A stretch of 52,898 nucleotides of DNA, from contig SIAQ01000021.1 in assembly GCA_009697105.1 (NCBI GenBank), positions 1 to 52,898 on the forward strand, read 5' to 3'. This DNA is from Gemmataceae bacterium. Lineage in GTDB: Bacteria > Planctomycetota > Planctomycetia > Gemmatales > Gemmataceae. The notes beneath the pieces are model-generated. The model saw nothing but the letters and a program-made list of their open reading frames with translations, made no database searches and was not told the origin of the DNA. Below are positions 1 through 8,831 of this stretch, in pieces. The translations under genes were made by a program, and so were the position numbers. Every line of letters starts with the position of its first letter. Positions within the stretch are counted from its first letter, which is position 1.

Positions 1-1094
1 ATCGCGATGCGCAGATCGGGCCGATAGTCGTGACCGCCGGCGCTGACGTATTCATCGATGAGATCGTCTCGGCCGTACAGGTCGTAAACCTTGTACAACT
101 TGTTGATGATCCGGCGATTGGCGTCCATCGGGAAGATCGGGTCCTTGTTGCTGTTGGCGAACAGCATCGGCCTCGGGGCGACGAGTGCGGCGATGGTCGT
201 CCAGTCCCACTGGTAGGTGTTGTGCAGGAACATGCAGTCGCAATGGCTGTTGACGCCTTTCTGCTTGACGTAGTATTCGAGGTCGGCCATGCCGCTGACG
301 GGGACGGCGACTTTGACGCGGTCGTCGGCGGCGGCGATCCAGAACGTCGCCGCTCCGCCGCCGGAGATGCCGGTGACGCCGATCTTGTCGGGATCGACAT
401 CGGAGCGCGTGCAGAGATAATCGATGGCGCGGATGCCGTTCCAGCACTCGACCGCCGCCGGGCTGTAGCCGATGCTATGCCACCAGAAGCGGTTGTGGTT
501 CTTCATCTTCTCGGCATCTTTTTCACCCCACGCCGAGAGATGCCCCCACGGCCTGCCATACGTGCCATGATGCACGCCTGGGATTTCGCCAAGCTGGAGC
601 GTGTCGAGAATGATGCAGACGTAGCCGTTGTTCGCGAACCAGAAGCCGTGATCCTGAAACGCGGTCTTGCAACCATCCCGGCCACGCCCGGAATGGCCAC
701 AGACGTAGACGATGGCGGGAAGTTTTTTCTTCTCCTTGTTTAGCGCCCGATATACGTTGGCGGTTACATAAAGCCCCGGCTTCGATTGAAAGTGCAGCTT
801 CTCGACGATGACGCCGTGCGCCTCGATCTCGCCGGTCGTCGTCGCCTTGAGCGGCGTCTTCTCGGGGATGGGCCAAAGGCCGAGCATGTCCATGTACTCT
901 TGGTACAGGCGCGGGCGTTTCGCTTTCCATTCAGCGATGCTCTTGGCCCCGTCGAGATATTTCGCAGCCAGCTTGTCGGTCTCGGCGGCGAGGTATTTCT
1001 CGATCATGACATCGCCGGGCTTCGGGACGGCTTTGTCCTGAGCGATGAGGGGCGTGACAATCGCGAGCAGTCCAACTGAAAATATCAAACGCAT
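1..1094 (-). CDS. Secreted alpha/beta hydrolase (acetyl-xylan-esterase / dienelactone-hydrolase-like), 3' end outside window
   Basis: The frame is open from the ATG at 1094 to the window edge (about 364 codons), so the C-terminus is missing. It begins with a signal peptide (MRLIFSVGLLAIVTPLIAQ). The nucleophile elbow G-I-S-G-G puts the catalytic Ser near residue 244. A GGHDYRP stretch near the edge could supply the catalytic His, and a preceding KDPIFPMD stretch the acid. The CGHSGRGRDG segment after the first core strand is typical of planctomycete esterase/peptidase-like hydrolases. Likely role: extracytoplasmic hydrolysis of an ester, perhaps on a polysaccharide. The fold and secretion are well supported; the substrate is not known. 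Confidence 0.8.
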   Translation of the reverse strand, partial: MRLIFSVGLLAIVTPLIAQDKAVPKPGDVMIEKYLAAETDKLAAKYLDGAKSIAEWKAKRPRLYQEYMDMLGLWPIPEKTPLKATTTGEIEAHGVIVEKLHFQSKPGLYVTANVYRALNKEKKKLPAIVYVCGHSGRGRDGCKTAFQDHGFWFANNGYVCIILDTLQLGEIPGVHHGTYGRPWGHLSAWGEKDAEKMKNHNRFWWHSIGYSPAAVECWNGIRAIDYLCTRSDVDPDKIGVTGISGGGAATFWIAAADDRVKVAVPVSGMADLEYYVKQKGVNSHCDCMFLHNTYQWDWTTIAALVAPRPMLFANSNKDPIFPMDANRRIINKLYKVYDLYGRDDLIDEYVSAGGHDYRPDLRIA

Positions 1095-1123
1095 TGCAAG
1101 CTCCTTGAAAAACCAATCTGCCG

Positions 1124-1172
1124 TTTGCGGCATTGCGCTCGCATGGGAGACTCCGAGCGCTAAGCCGCATGC
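1124..1172. repeat. Imperfect inverted repeat, GCGGC/GCGCTCGC family
   Basis: The left arm (1124-1143) and right arm (1153-1172, containing GAGCGCTAAGCCGC) are imperfect reverse complements. A relative lies at 21611-21663. It sits between the esterase and the small membrane protein. Confidence 0.55.
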
Positions 1173-1195
1173 GAAAAAAACAATCGAGACTACCG

Positions 1196-1435
1196 TCACC
1201 GCACCCGCATGTACTTCACGACCAACAACACCGTGAACCCGACGGCAAGCGTCATGATGACCACGAACGGCCAAATCGATTGCTTTTTCAATTCCACCTC
1301 GCCCTTGCGAGGCTTAAACGTCTTGTAGCCCGAATACGCAGCCAAGCCGTTCGAGAACAGCGTGGCGAATTCGAGGAAGCACATGCAGCCCTCGAACATC
1401 GGCAGCAAGGCTTCGAGGAACAAGAGGATTTCCAT
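1196..1435 (-). CDS. Small membrane protein, unknown function
   Basis: This 79-residue protein starts at the ATG at 1435 (MEILLFLEALL), with a purine-rich GAGGG about ten bases upstream. The frame stays open to 1534, but that extension only translates an intergenic repeat, so I exclude it. There are two hydrophobic segments, about residues 3-33 and 51-74, joined by a basic linker (KTFKPRKGE). The tail is short and basic (KYMRVR). I recognise no family. A small two-helix inner-membrane protein is the most that can be said. Confidence 0.55.
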   Translation of the reverse strand: MEILLFLEALLPMFEGCMCFLEFATLFSNGLAAYSGYKTFKPRKGEVELKKQSIWPFVVIMTLAVGFTVLLVVKYMRVR

Positions 1436-1463
1436 GGAATCGATTCCCTCAAATAAAAAGAGA

Positions 1464-1670
1464 ACTAACCACAGAGACACAGAGAAATTGCAATAGGAAT
1501 TCGTGATACTCGTGAATTTTGACGCCGCCGACAAAAATACGAGCCGGAAGCGTAAGTGACGGATTTCTCCAGTCCGTCGCTTACGCTTCCGGCTCGTAAA
1601 GCGACTTTTGTCGGTGGCGTCAATTTTACCTGTCTTGATTTCCTCTGTGTCTCTGTGCCTCTGTGGTTAA
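1464..1670. repeat. Three-level nested palindrome
   Basis: The outer arms are ACAGAG-type (TAACCACAGAGACACAGAG at 1464-1488, complement at 1637-1670). The middle arms are 1514-1540 and 1598-1627 (TTTTGACGCC, CCGACAAAA). The inner arms are 1541-1563 and 1573-1595 (GAGCCGGAAGCGTAAG), matching at 22 of 23 positions. Each pair lies inside the loop of the next. The outer right arm contains the stop codon of the EamA gene. Confidence 0.85.
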
Positions 1671-2581
1671 TTCTCGTTCCGTGGCCAATAGCGGTACGCC
1701 AACGCTCCGAGGATAACAGCGCCGCCGGCGAAAGTCCAGGGGCCAATCGTTTCGCCGGAGATTAGCCAGGCCCAGATCGGCGTGAGGATCGGTTCGAGCA
1801 GCGTGATCGCGCCGGCTTCGGTAGCGCTTACCGACCGCAAGCCGCGGGCCATCAGCCAATAGGGCAAGCCGAGCTGGATCGCGCCGAACAGGAACAGCAC
1901 GATGAACTGCTGCCAAGTCGGCGGATGCAGCATCAGCACGAACGGCAATAGAATCAAACTTCCGAGCAGATGGTTCCAGACCGTCAGCCAACTAGACGAC
2001 ATGTCACGCAGGATGCGCAATCCGAGGATAACGCCGGCGTAGGTAAAACCACTGAACAGGCCAATCCCTACGACGAGCAGCTCGCCATCGGTCCAGCCGC
2101 CGGCGATGATCAGGCCGATGCCGAGCATGCCGAGAAACAAACAGATCGTACTGCGGCGATCGGCTTTTTCGCCCAGCCAATAGATCGAGACGAGGTACAT
2201 CCACATCGGTGCCGAGTTTTGCAGCAAGATCGCGTTGGCCGACGTGCCAAGCGATTGTGCCGAAATAAAAGTGGCATTCATCAAGCCGAAGCAAAGCACC
2301 ATCACGAACATGAGTGGGCGAATTTGCAGGTCGCCTCGCCTAAGCGTGGGCACAAGCACGAGGCCGGCGAAGAACGCGCGGTAGAATGCGATCTGCATCG
2401 GCACGTCTTTGCCCGCGAGCACGAACGGCTCCAGCGTCGGTTCGTTGACGCCGAGAACCGTCGGCGTCGTCAGCGCTTTCGTGAACGCGCCCGACAGGCT
2501 CCACAGCACCGCCGCGATCAGAATGCACCAACGCCCATGCACGACGGATGACGGCGTGGGATTGTTGGGCTCGTTTGTCAT
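1667..2581 (-). CDS. EamA/DMT-family transporter
   Basis: A 304-residue inner-membrane protein of the drug/metabolite transporter superfamily, with about ten hydrophobic helices forming two EamA repeats. The first begins at WCILIAAVLWSLSGAFTKAL and the second near GFTYAGVILGLRI. The conserved EP-x(6)-W element near the end (LLEPILTPIWAWL) supports the assignment. The ATG at 2581 (MTNEPNNP) is preferred, because the in-frame extension to 2749 only translates the repeat at 2619-2725. Such proteins usually export amino acids, nucleosides or other small metabolites; the substrate cannot be read here. The stop codon (TAA, 1669-1667) is part of an intergenic repeat arm. Confidence 0.88.
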   Translation of the reverse strand: MTNEPNNPTPSSVVHGRWCILIAAVLWSLSGAFTKALTTPTVLGVNEPTLEPFVLAGKDVPMQIAFYRAFFAGLVLVPTLRRGDLQIRPLMFVMVLCFGLMNATFISAQSLGTSANAILLQNSAPMWMYLVSIYWLGEKADRRSTICLFLGMLGIGLIIAGGWTDGELLVVGIGLFSGFTYAGVILGLRILRDMSSSWLTVWNHLLGSLILLPFVLMLHPPTWQQFIVLFLFGAIQLGLPYWLMARGLRSVSATEAGAITLLEPILTPIWAWLISGETIGPWTFAGGAVILGALAYRYWPRNEN

Positions 2582-2618
2582 GTGTGACGTTATACGGCGC
2601 GCACACGAAACCGCGCAT

Positions 2619-2725
2619 TTGTTTAGCCGCTCGCCTGTGGCGAGTGCGAGCCTGGTGTTTTGCCTACATCTCAAGGACTGGCAAATTCTAGCGCCCGCGC
2701 TCGCCGAAGGCGAGCGGCTAAACAA
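2619..2725. repeat. Inverted repeat pair, TTTAGCCGCTCGCC family
   Basis: The left arm at 2619-2650 and right arm at 2697-2725 are reverse complements. Each arm also folds on itself (CTCGCC/GGCGAG). It lies between the divergent EamA and AsmA-like genes. Relatives: 29641-29670, 34587-34671, 37211-37278, 40289-40320 and a lone arm at 8832-8860. Confidence 0.8.
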
Positions 2726-2849
2726 TGGCAACTCGTGAACAAAAATCACCGTTGACGTATTCGCACGGATAGCCTATCGTCCTGGCCGCGCGGAAAGTGC
2801 GCTTGAGGCGAACGGGAACTCGTTTTCGCCGGAAATCTGGGAAACGAAC

Positions 2850-5800
2850 ATGGACTGGCGAAAATGGGTAGTCCGCGGGATCGTATACGGCATCGTCGGT
2901 GCTGCCGTCACCGGTGCGCTGATCTATCAACGCCTGACGAATCCCGGCGCCGTTCGCGAGCAAGTCATTGCCGAGATCGCCAAAGCGTTTCCTGGTGCCA
3001 ACATCAGTGTCGATTCCGCGCGTTTGCGCATTCTAGGCGGCATTCAACTCAACGGCGTGCGTCTCACCCGTGCCGACGACCCGGAGAAGAGCGAGTTTCT
3101 CCATATCCCCTCAGCTATCTTTTATCACGACAAAGAGAAAATCCTTGAAGGCCAACTTACGCTCCGCAAGATCGAACTCGTCCGCCCGCGTATGCGCGTT
3201 CGCCGAGAGCGCGACGGCACGTTCAACCTGCAAGGCCTGACGCGACCCCCGACCGACGCGCCGAAGACGATCATGCCGACGATCGTGATTCACAATGGCA
3301 CGCTGATCCTGGAGGACCGCGCCGACCAGGGCAAGGCGACGTCGCTCGAAATCAACGACATCGGCATGACGATCGTCAACGATCCATTGCCGCGCGTCAC
3401 GATTCGCGGCGCCGCCGAGTCGGGCCTGCTGGGCAAGCTGAATTGGCAGGGTACGCTTGATCGAATGACGAACGAAGCGATCCTCGCGTTCAAGGCGAAG
3501 TCGATCGTTTTGTCGCAAGCGCTGCTCGCCCGGCTGCCTCTCCCGATCCCGCCGGAGGTGCAGGTCGGTTTGCAACTCAGCGCGACCGCGCATGTCGAAG
3601 GCCGAGTGTCGTATCATCCCAAGCAAGCCCAACCGCTCTTTTATGATGTCAACTGCGAGATCGAGCATGGCAAGGTGCAGCACCCGAAGCTGCCGTTGCC
3701 TCTCGAAAAAATCGGCGTCAAACTACATTGCTCGAACGGTGCGTTGCAGGTGCATCAGCTCAGCGCCGTCTCGGGTTCGATGGAAATATCGGCTCACGGC
3801 GCCGGCCAGCTTCCCGCACTCGACCAAGAATTCGAGATGCACGTGGACATGAAACACGTTCCGCTCGGCGAAGAGCTAGCGATTCGCCTGCCTGAAAAGA
3901 TTCGCGAACTGCACCGCCGATTTCAACCTGAAGGCCCGACGACGATCCGCATCGCCTGCGCCCGCCACGACGGGCAATGGGTCACCCTGAGTTCGGGCAA
4001 ACCATCGACCGTATCGCTTGAACCCGAGAAAGTCGCGATCGTCTTCAAGAATTTCGCCTATCCACTTCGCGATGCAACTGGGAAGGTTGATTACAACCTG
4101 CTCAACAAACATATCGATGTCCGCCTCACGGCTTTCGCAGGCAAACGGCCCGTATTCCTCAGCGGCCATTGGACCGGCGATGTCGGCAATCAGGCTGATG
4201 TCGAATTCAACTTTCACGGCCATGGCCTCGACATCGACGACACGCTCATTCGTGCTCTCCCGCTCGGTCTGCAGAAATTCGCGGAATCGTTCCACGCGAC
4301 CGGAAAACTCGACGTGCGCGCCCATATCCGCCACGAGGTCGGCAAGGAATATCGCAACGAGTACCACATCCATTTCCACGACGCCGCCATCTGCTGGGCC
4401 GAGTTCCCGTACGCATTGACCAAGGTCAGTGGCAATCTCGACATCTATCCTGAACACTGGGAGTTCCACGAATTCCAGGGCATTCACAAAGAAGGCCATG
4501 TCATGTTGCATGGCAAGTCGATCCCGAAGATCGAAAAGAATGGCGAAAAAACCTTCGGCATCTCCATGGAAATCACCGGACGCGATATCCCCCTCGACAA
4601 TGCTTTGCAGGCCGCCCTCAGCAAGATGCCCGGAATGCAAAAAGCCTGGGAGACTTTCGGCCCCACTGGACGCCTCTATTTCACCGCCAACGTCAATCGG
4701 CCCACGCCCGACATCAAGGACCTCGAAGTCCACGTCGATGCGCACGGCTGCAATATCAAGCCGGCGTTCTTTCCATTCGACATTCAAGACCTGCGTGGCA
4801 AATTCCACTTTCACGACAATCGCCTCGACCTCGCCATGCTCCGCGCGAAACATCACCACGCGATCATCAAGCTCGACAAGGGCTACGTCGATCTCAACCA
4901 ACGCGGCGGCTACTACGCCGATTTGGCCAACTTCGAGGTGCAGGGCCTAAAGCTCGATAACGACTTCGTCAACGCCACGCCCCGAATGATTCAGGACGTG
5001 CTCAAGAACCTGAACTGGCAAGGCCCGATCCGCGCTAAATCGCGCATCGTCGTCTCTCAGCCGGCTGAGATCGGCAAACCGCCCGATGTGTACTGGGACG
5101 GCGTCGTGCAGATGTTTGACGCGAAATTCACGACCGGCCTCGAGTTCGCCAACGTCACGGGCGAACTCGCCTGCACCGGACGCTATAACGGCCGGCAGAT
5201 CGTCGGCCTGACCGGTAACGTCAAGCTCGACAACGCCCTCGTCTTCGATCAGCCGCTCAAGAACATGCACGCCCAATTCCAGATGCGCGAGACCAGCCCT
5301 GACGTGCTCCTCGTCAGTCTGCGGGCGCCGATCTTCAGCGGCGACCTCACCGGGCAACTGCGCGTCGATTTCGGCTCGTCCATGCGCTACGAACTCAACC
5401 TCACCGCCTCGCAAATCAACGTCGCCGAGTTCGGTCGCCTGAACTTCGGCCCAAGATCGCAAATCTCCGGCATCGCCGGCGGACGCCTCTTCCTCACCGG
5501 CCTCGGCACGGGCATGGATTCGCTCGAAGGCAACGGCTCGCTCGACATCGCCCGCGCTCATCTCTACAACCTGCCCGTCCTGCTCGATTTGCTCAAGTAC
5601 CTCGGCAACAAAAACGACGACCGCACCGCTTTCGAGGAGTTCCACGCCGACTTCGCCATCCAGGGGCCGCGCGTCTCGACGCAACGCTTCGACCTGTTCG
5701 GCAGCACGATCAGCCTCGCCGGCAAAGGCGACTATCATCTCGATACGAAGAAAGTCGAAATGGACGTCTACCCGATGTGGGGCCGCGTCGAGCAGTTACT

Positions 5801-6050
5801 CCCGCCCGTCATCCGTCCGCTGCCAACGACGGTGAGCAAAAACCTGTTCACGGTAGAAATCCGCGGCAAAATGACATCGAACCCGAAGGACTTGCGATTC
5901 CAGATGAAGCCTGTGCCGTTAATCGTGGACCCGCTGCTCCTGGTGCGCGACCGTATTTTTGGCCAACCGAACGCCACGCCCACGAGTTTGCCGGTACAGA
6001 CGCCGCCAAGAGTTCCGGAACGCATCCGGTGGTTTCGGATGTTTGAGTAG
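2850..6050 (+). CDS. AsmA/YhdP-like large envelope protein
   Basis: A 1066-residue protein with one N-terminal membrane anchor (IVYGIVGAAVTGALIYQRL, about residues 11-29) followed by a long beta-rich periplasmic region. The N-terminal part (PGANISVDSARLRILGGIQL, then LRKIELVRPRMRVRRE) is typical of AsmA-like and TamB-like proteins. The C-terminal part (GNGSLDIARAHLYNLPVLLDL; FDLFGSTISLAGKGDY) matches the AsmA C-terminal pattern. Members of this superfamily form long hydrophobic grooves and are linked to lipid transport between membranes or outer-membrane assembly. This member's cargo is unknown. It is divergently oriented from the EamA gene and stands alone on its strand. Confidence 0.82.
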   Translation: MDWRKWVVRGIVYGIVGAAVTGALIYQRLTNPGAVREQVIAEIAKAFPGANISVDSARLRILGGIQLNGVRLTRADDPEKSEFLHIPSAIFYHDKEKILEGQLTLRKIELVRPRMRVRRERDGTFNLQGLTRPPTDAPKTIMPTIVIHNGTLILEDRADQGKATSLEINDIGMTIVNDPLPRVTIRGAAESGLLGKLNWQGTLDRMTNEAILAFKAKSIVLSQALLARLPLPIPPEVQVGLQLSATAHVEGRVSYHPKQAQPLFYDVNCEIEHGKVQHPKLPLPLEKIGVKLHCSNGALQVHQLSAVSGSMEISAHGAGQLPALDQEFEMHVDMKHVPLGEELAIRLPEKIRELHRRFQPEGPTTIRIACARHDGQWVTLSSGKPSTVSLEPEKVAIVFKNFAYPLRDATGKVDYNLLNKHIDVRLTAFAGKRPVFLSGHWTGDVGNQADVEFNFHGHGLDIDDTLIRALPLGLQKFAESFHATGKLDVRAHIRHEVGKEYRNEYHIHFHDAAICWAEFPYALTKVSGNLDIYPEHWEFHEFQGIHKEGHVMLHGKSIPKIEKNGEKTFGISMEITGRDIPLDNALQAALSKMPGMQKAWETFGPTGRLYFTANVNRPTPDIKDLEVHVDAHGCNIKPAFFPFDIQDLRGKFHFHDNRLDLAMLRAKHHHAIIKLDKGYVDLNQRGGYYADLANFEVQGLKLDNDFVNATPRMIQDVLKNLNWQGPIRAKSRIVVSQPAEIGKPPDVYWDGVVQMFDAKFTTGLEFANVTGELACTGRYNGRQIVGLTGNVKLDNALVFDQPLKNMHAQFQMRETSPDVLLVSLRAPIFSGDLTGQLRVDFGSSMRYELNLTASQINVAEFGRLNFGPRSQISGIAGGRLFLTGLGTGMDSLEGNGSLDIARAHLYNLPVLLDLLKYLGNKNDDRTAFEEFHADFAIQGPRVSTQRFDLFGSTISLAGKGDYHLDTKKVEMDVYPMWGRVEQLLPPVIRPLPTTVSKNLFTVEIRGKMTSNPKDLRFQMKPVPLIVDPLLLVRDRIFGQPNATPTSLPVQTPPRVPERIRWFRMFE

Positions 6051-6096
6051 CGGTGAGCGAAATATTGTGGCGTTCCACCAATGCCGCGGGAAAAAT

Positions 6097-6187
6097 CACC
6101 TCACGCAGAGGCGCAAAGAAAACCAGAAGAATCGGGGCGGGGAATTATTGATTAATCTTCCTCTACGGCTCTGCGCCTTTGCGTGAG
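6097..6187. repeat. Inverted repeat (CTCACGCAGAGGCGCAAAG type)
   Basis: The left arm at 6097-6120 pairs with the right arm at 6158-6187 (CTCTGCGCCTTTGCGTGAG). It lies between the AsmA-like gene and the MNT/HEPN pair and resembles the ACAGAG-type repeats elsewhere in the window. Confidence 0.75.
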
Positions 6188-6243
6188 CCCTTCCCACAAC
6201 AACGGGGAAGAACCTGATTCGTCCTATTCTTGGCCACGTGGAG

Positions 6244-6249
6244 TATAAT
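6244..6249 (+). promoter_or_regulatory. Possible -10 element for the MNT/HEPN pair
   Basis: A perfect TATAAT lies 48 bases before the first ATG of the nucleotidyltransferase gene. I find no good -35 at normal spacing, so this is tentative. Confidence 0.3.
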
Positions 6250-6296
6250 AAAGCCATGCCATCCACCGACACACGCATCACAATAAGAACCGGCTC

Positions 6297-6662
6297 ATGG
6301 TCATGAAGACTAAAACAAGCAAAACCAAAGGCACGCCTGATCCCGCCGTCCTCGCGGACGTAATCCGGCGGATCGTGGAGACTGCCAAGCCGCAGAAAAT
6401 CGTCCTGTTCGGCTCGGGAGCGCGCGGCACGATGGGGCCTGATAGCGACCTTGACCTTTTGGTCATCAAGGGCGGGAAGTTTAGCCGCCATCGGACAACT
6501 GTAGCGATCACCCGCGCACTGCGCGGTAAGGGAGCGCCAGTCGATATTGTGGTCGTCACGCCGGCAGAGGTAGAGCGCTATCGCGATGCGCATTGCCTGG
6601 TGATTTGCCCAGCCCTACGTGAAGGAAAGGTCGTCTATGATTCGCAAGCGTTTTCCGCCTGA
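6297..6662 (+). CDS. MNT-type nucleotidyltransferase, likely antitoxin of the HEPN partner
   Basis: A 121-residue minimal nucleotidyltransferase. The signature runs G-S-G-A-R-G (about 39-44) followed by D-S-D-L-D (49-53), the G-S ... D-x-D metal-binding pattern of the pol-beta-like MNT fold. There is a second ATG two codons downstream (6303). The stop overlaps the next gene by 26 bases, indicating translational coupling. In characterised MNT/HEPN pairs, the MNT protein neutralises the HEPN RNase, in some cases by AMPylating it. That role is inferred here from gene order and family. Confidence 0.85.
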   Translation: MVMKTKTSKTKGTPDPAVLADVIRRIVETAKPQKIVLFGSGARGTMGPDSDLDLLVIKGGKFSRHRTTVAITRALRGKGAPVDIVVVTPAEVERYRDAHCLVICPALREGKVVYDSQAFSA

Positions 6663-7035
6663 TGATCCGAGAGAGTGGCTGAATCGGGCCAAGAGCAACC
6701 TGGCGCTGGCCGGCAATACCATTCCCAGCGTGGATTTTGAGGACCTTTGCTTTGACGCCCAACAGTGCGCCGAGAAGGCCATCAAAGCTATCTTCATCGG
6801 ACGCGGCGAAACCTTTCCATTCATCCACGACCTGGAGAAATTGCTCGGCATACTTGAGGAGAATGGTCTGAAGATTCCCAAGTACATTTGGGAGGCGGAG
6901 GAGCTTTCGCAATACGCCGCGAAGACTCGCTATCCCGGCATGGCCGACCCCGTCACGCCGCGCGAATATCGCCGTGCCGTCCGCATTGCGACAGCCGTGC
7001 TGCGTTGGGCCGAGCGGCAGGTCGAACGTACGTGA
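6637..7035 (+). CDS. HEPN-domain protein, likely toxin partner of the MNT gene
   Basis: A 132-residue all-alpha protein. The ATG at 6637 is chosen over an upstream GTG (6619) because GGAAAGG sits six bases before it. The LCFDAQQCAEKAIKA helix and the HDLEKLL motif (H64) are typical of the PF05168-type HEPN domain. The nearest Arg-to-His pair is R56-x7-H64, which does not fit the canonical RNase motif R-x(4-6)-H. It may therefore be a divergent HEPN member rather than a proven RNase. It forms an operon with the upstream nucleotidyltransferase. Confidence 0.83.
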   Translation: MIRKRFPPDDPREWLNRAKSNLALAGNTIPSVDFEDLCFDAQQCAEKAIKAIFIGRGETFPFIHDLEKLLGILEENGLKIPKYIWEAEELSQYAAKTRYPGMADPVTPREYRRAVRIATAVLRWAERQVERT

Positions 7036-7276
7036 ATCTCTGCGGCCATCAACGAATCCCGCAGCGGGCGGGTCAATGTAAAACTGGGGAATATGCGCTT
7101 GCACTTCATCCGCGCGTAAGGTACAATATTTCTTTCCAGCCAAACAGAAACTCAACGATTATCGCGACTTCTTTTCCGTAGCGACGCTTCAATATTACCA
7201 CCGCCCCATCACCGGTGGTAACGCACATATTTGCTGAATTGAGGACCGATTGAAATCCAATTGTACCTAAATAGCC

Positions 7277-8284
7277 GTGGTTACGGTTATGCTCACCATC
7301 TCAACCAACATGGCCGTAGGACAGCAAATTCTCTACGCATCTGGACCGGGTAGTGGTCAGCTTCTCACCATCAATCCGATTACCGGGGTTGGCACAGCAG
7401 TTGGTCCCTTCGCGCCAGGTATGGGGCCAACCGCTATTGATTTTCGATTCGGCAAGCTCTATTGCTGCGATCTTTTTGGCCAAAGAATTGCCGAGTTGGA
7501 TCCGGCCACGGGAAGCACGATCACAACTCATAACATCGGCGCCTTCCCCGGCGGCGAAGGGGATATGGCAATTCGCAGCGATGGCATCGGCTATGTCGGC
7601 AGCAGCGGTGGAGCGTTGATTGAGTTCGACATCTCGGTCCCGAGTTCAAAACTTGTCGGTAATGTCGGTCCCTTGCGCATTGATGGATTGGCCTTCAACA
7701 GCGCGGACGTGCTCTACATGCTGACTGAAACTGGCAGCGACCTTTACACGATCGACCAGACCACCTGGACAGCCACGCTGGTGGGCAAAACAGGAATCGC
7801 CGGAGCAGGCGCTGGTACTGGCGGCTTGGCCTTCGACGCGGCTGGAAACCTTTACGCCACGGTAGACCTTGGCGGTCCGTCGTCATTCTACAAAATCGAT
7901 CCAGTCACTGCGGTAGGGACACTCATCGGTCCAATCGGGTTTAATCTTGTAACTGGCCTCCGATTTACGCCGGGCGCCCCGCCACCGCCCCCACCTATCC
8001 CAATCCCAGGCGGCGGCATTGGCGAGGGCAACTACCCCGGCAGCAAAGGCCTGGCCAACGGCGGCGAAGGCACCTTCGGCTTCGGCAGGCATCTTCGCCA
8101 GCCGTTCCTCAAAAGCCCGCATCGCGATTCGCACGGCAACTTCCGCGTGTTCAACGTCACGCATCAGCAACGCATGCAAGCAGCCGAGGCCGATAGCGGG
8201 CTTGGCGTCGTCGGTCGGGCGCTGCTGTCGCTAGCCGTGCTCATGCCGGCGGCAGTCGTATTCGGGCGTAGGCGACCCGCGTGA
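7277..8284 (+). CDS. Secreted beta-propeller-like protein with C-terminal anchor
   Basis: A 335-residue protein starting at GTG 7277; a stop lies three codons upstream. The N-terminal hydrophobic stretch is short and a weak signal peptide, so the start could be wrong or the front eroded. The body repeats a short unit ending in motifs such as LLTINPITGVGTAVG, LYTIDQTTWTATLVG and FYKIDPVTAVGTLIG, as in DUF4394-like propeller proteins. A proline stretch (PPPPPPIPIP, about residues 236-245) leads to a Gly-rich linker. The end has a hydrophobic helix and a basic tail (VFGRRRPA), resembling PEP-CTERM-type sorting signals, though no PEP motif is visible. Likely exported; function unknown. Confidence 0.65.
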   Translation: MVTVMLTISTNMAVGQQILYASGPGSGQLLTINPITGVGTAVGPFAPGMGPTAIDFRFGKLYCCDLFGQRIAELDPATGSTITTHNIGAFPGGEGDMAIRSDGIGYVGSSGGALIEFDISVPSSKLVGNVGPLRIDGLAFNSADVLYMLTETGSDLYTIDQTTWTATLVGKTGIAGAGAGTGGLAFDAAGNLYATVDLGGPSSFYKIDPVTAVGTLIGPIGFNLVTGLRFTPGAPPPPPPIPIPGGGIGEGNYPGSKGLANGGEGTFGFGRHLRQPFLKSPHRDSHGNFRVFNVTHQQRMQAAEADSGLGVVGRALLSLAVLMPAAVVFGRRRPA

Positions 8285-8314
8285 TATCTCTTCATTGGAT
8301 GGATGGAATTCACA

Positions 8315-8780
8315 CTTTTCCGAGCCGCGACCGTCAGGGAGCGGCCGACAAAATGCGCACGACACCTAGTGCTTTATCAACGCTTAATTTTCGGATAGTC
8401 AATTTCCGAGCCTTAGCGCCAGCGAAGGGCCAATCCGGTGCCCCTGGCTGGCGCTTTTTGAAGTTGCGCATTTTGCTTTTGCACCGAAGGTACTGCAACA
8501 AATCAGCCCAGGGCAACGCCCTGGGGTTGAATCCGCACCAAGAAAATTAGCCCTGAAAGGGCACCACACCGACGCCAGCGCTCGTTTGTTACGCCCTTAT
8601 CAGGGCTAAATCTCGTGGCGGTCTGTTTTCCCAGGGCGTTGCCCTGGGCTGATTTGTTGCAGTACCTTCGGTGCAAAAAATGCGCGACTTCAAAACTGGC
8701 ACTCAGGCTCGGACAACCCGAAGATTATGCGTTGACAGAGCACTAGTCGGCCGCTCCCTAACGGTCGCGGCTCAGAAAAG
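8315..8780. repeat. Four-level nested palindrome filling a 748-base gene-free stretch
   Basis: Gene-free stretch 8285-9032. From outside in, the arm pairs are: 8315-8349 with 8746-8780 (GAGCCGCGACCGT, 33 of 35 positions); 8366-8394 with 8718-8746 (CTAGTGCT...CAACGC); 8461-8525 with 8630-8692 (CAGCCCAGGGCAACGCCCTG, the longest, about 63 bases); and 8549-8563 with 8593-8608 (TAGCCCTGAAAGGGC). A smaller hairpin (8417-8455, GCGCCAGCGA/TGGCTGGCGC) sits in one flank. No reading frame of note is present. Confidence 0.9.
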
Positions 8781-8831
8781 GTTCGATTCGTCCGAAAAAA
8801 ATGACGTCTTTCAGCCGTGCGGAGTATAGTC

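Noticed and set aside
3876-4901. Minus-strand open frame (341 codons) inside the AsmA-like gene
   Set aside because: Antisense shadow of a long intact gene; low-complexity acidic product.
8765-8800. tRNA-like GGTTCGATTC motif near 8780
   Set aside because: No acceptor, D or anticodon stems can be drawn around it; it overlaps the end of a repeat arm.
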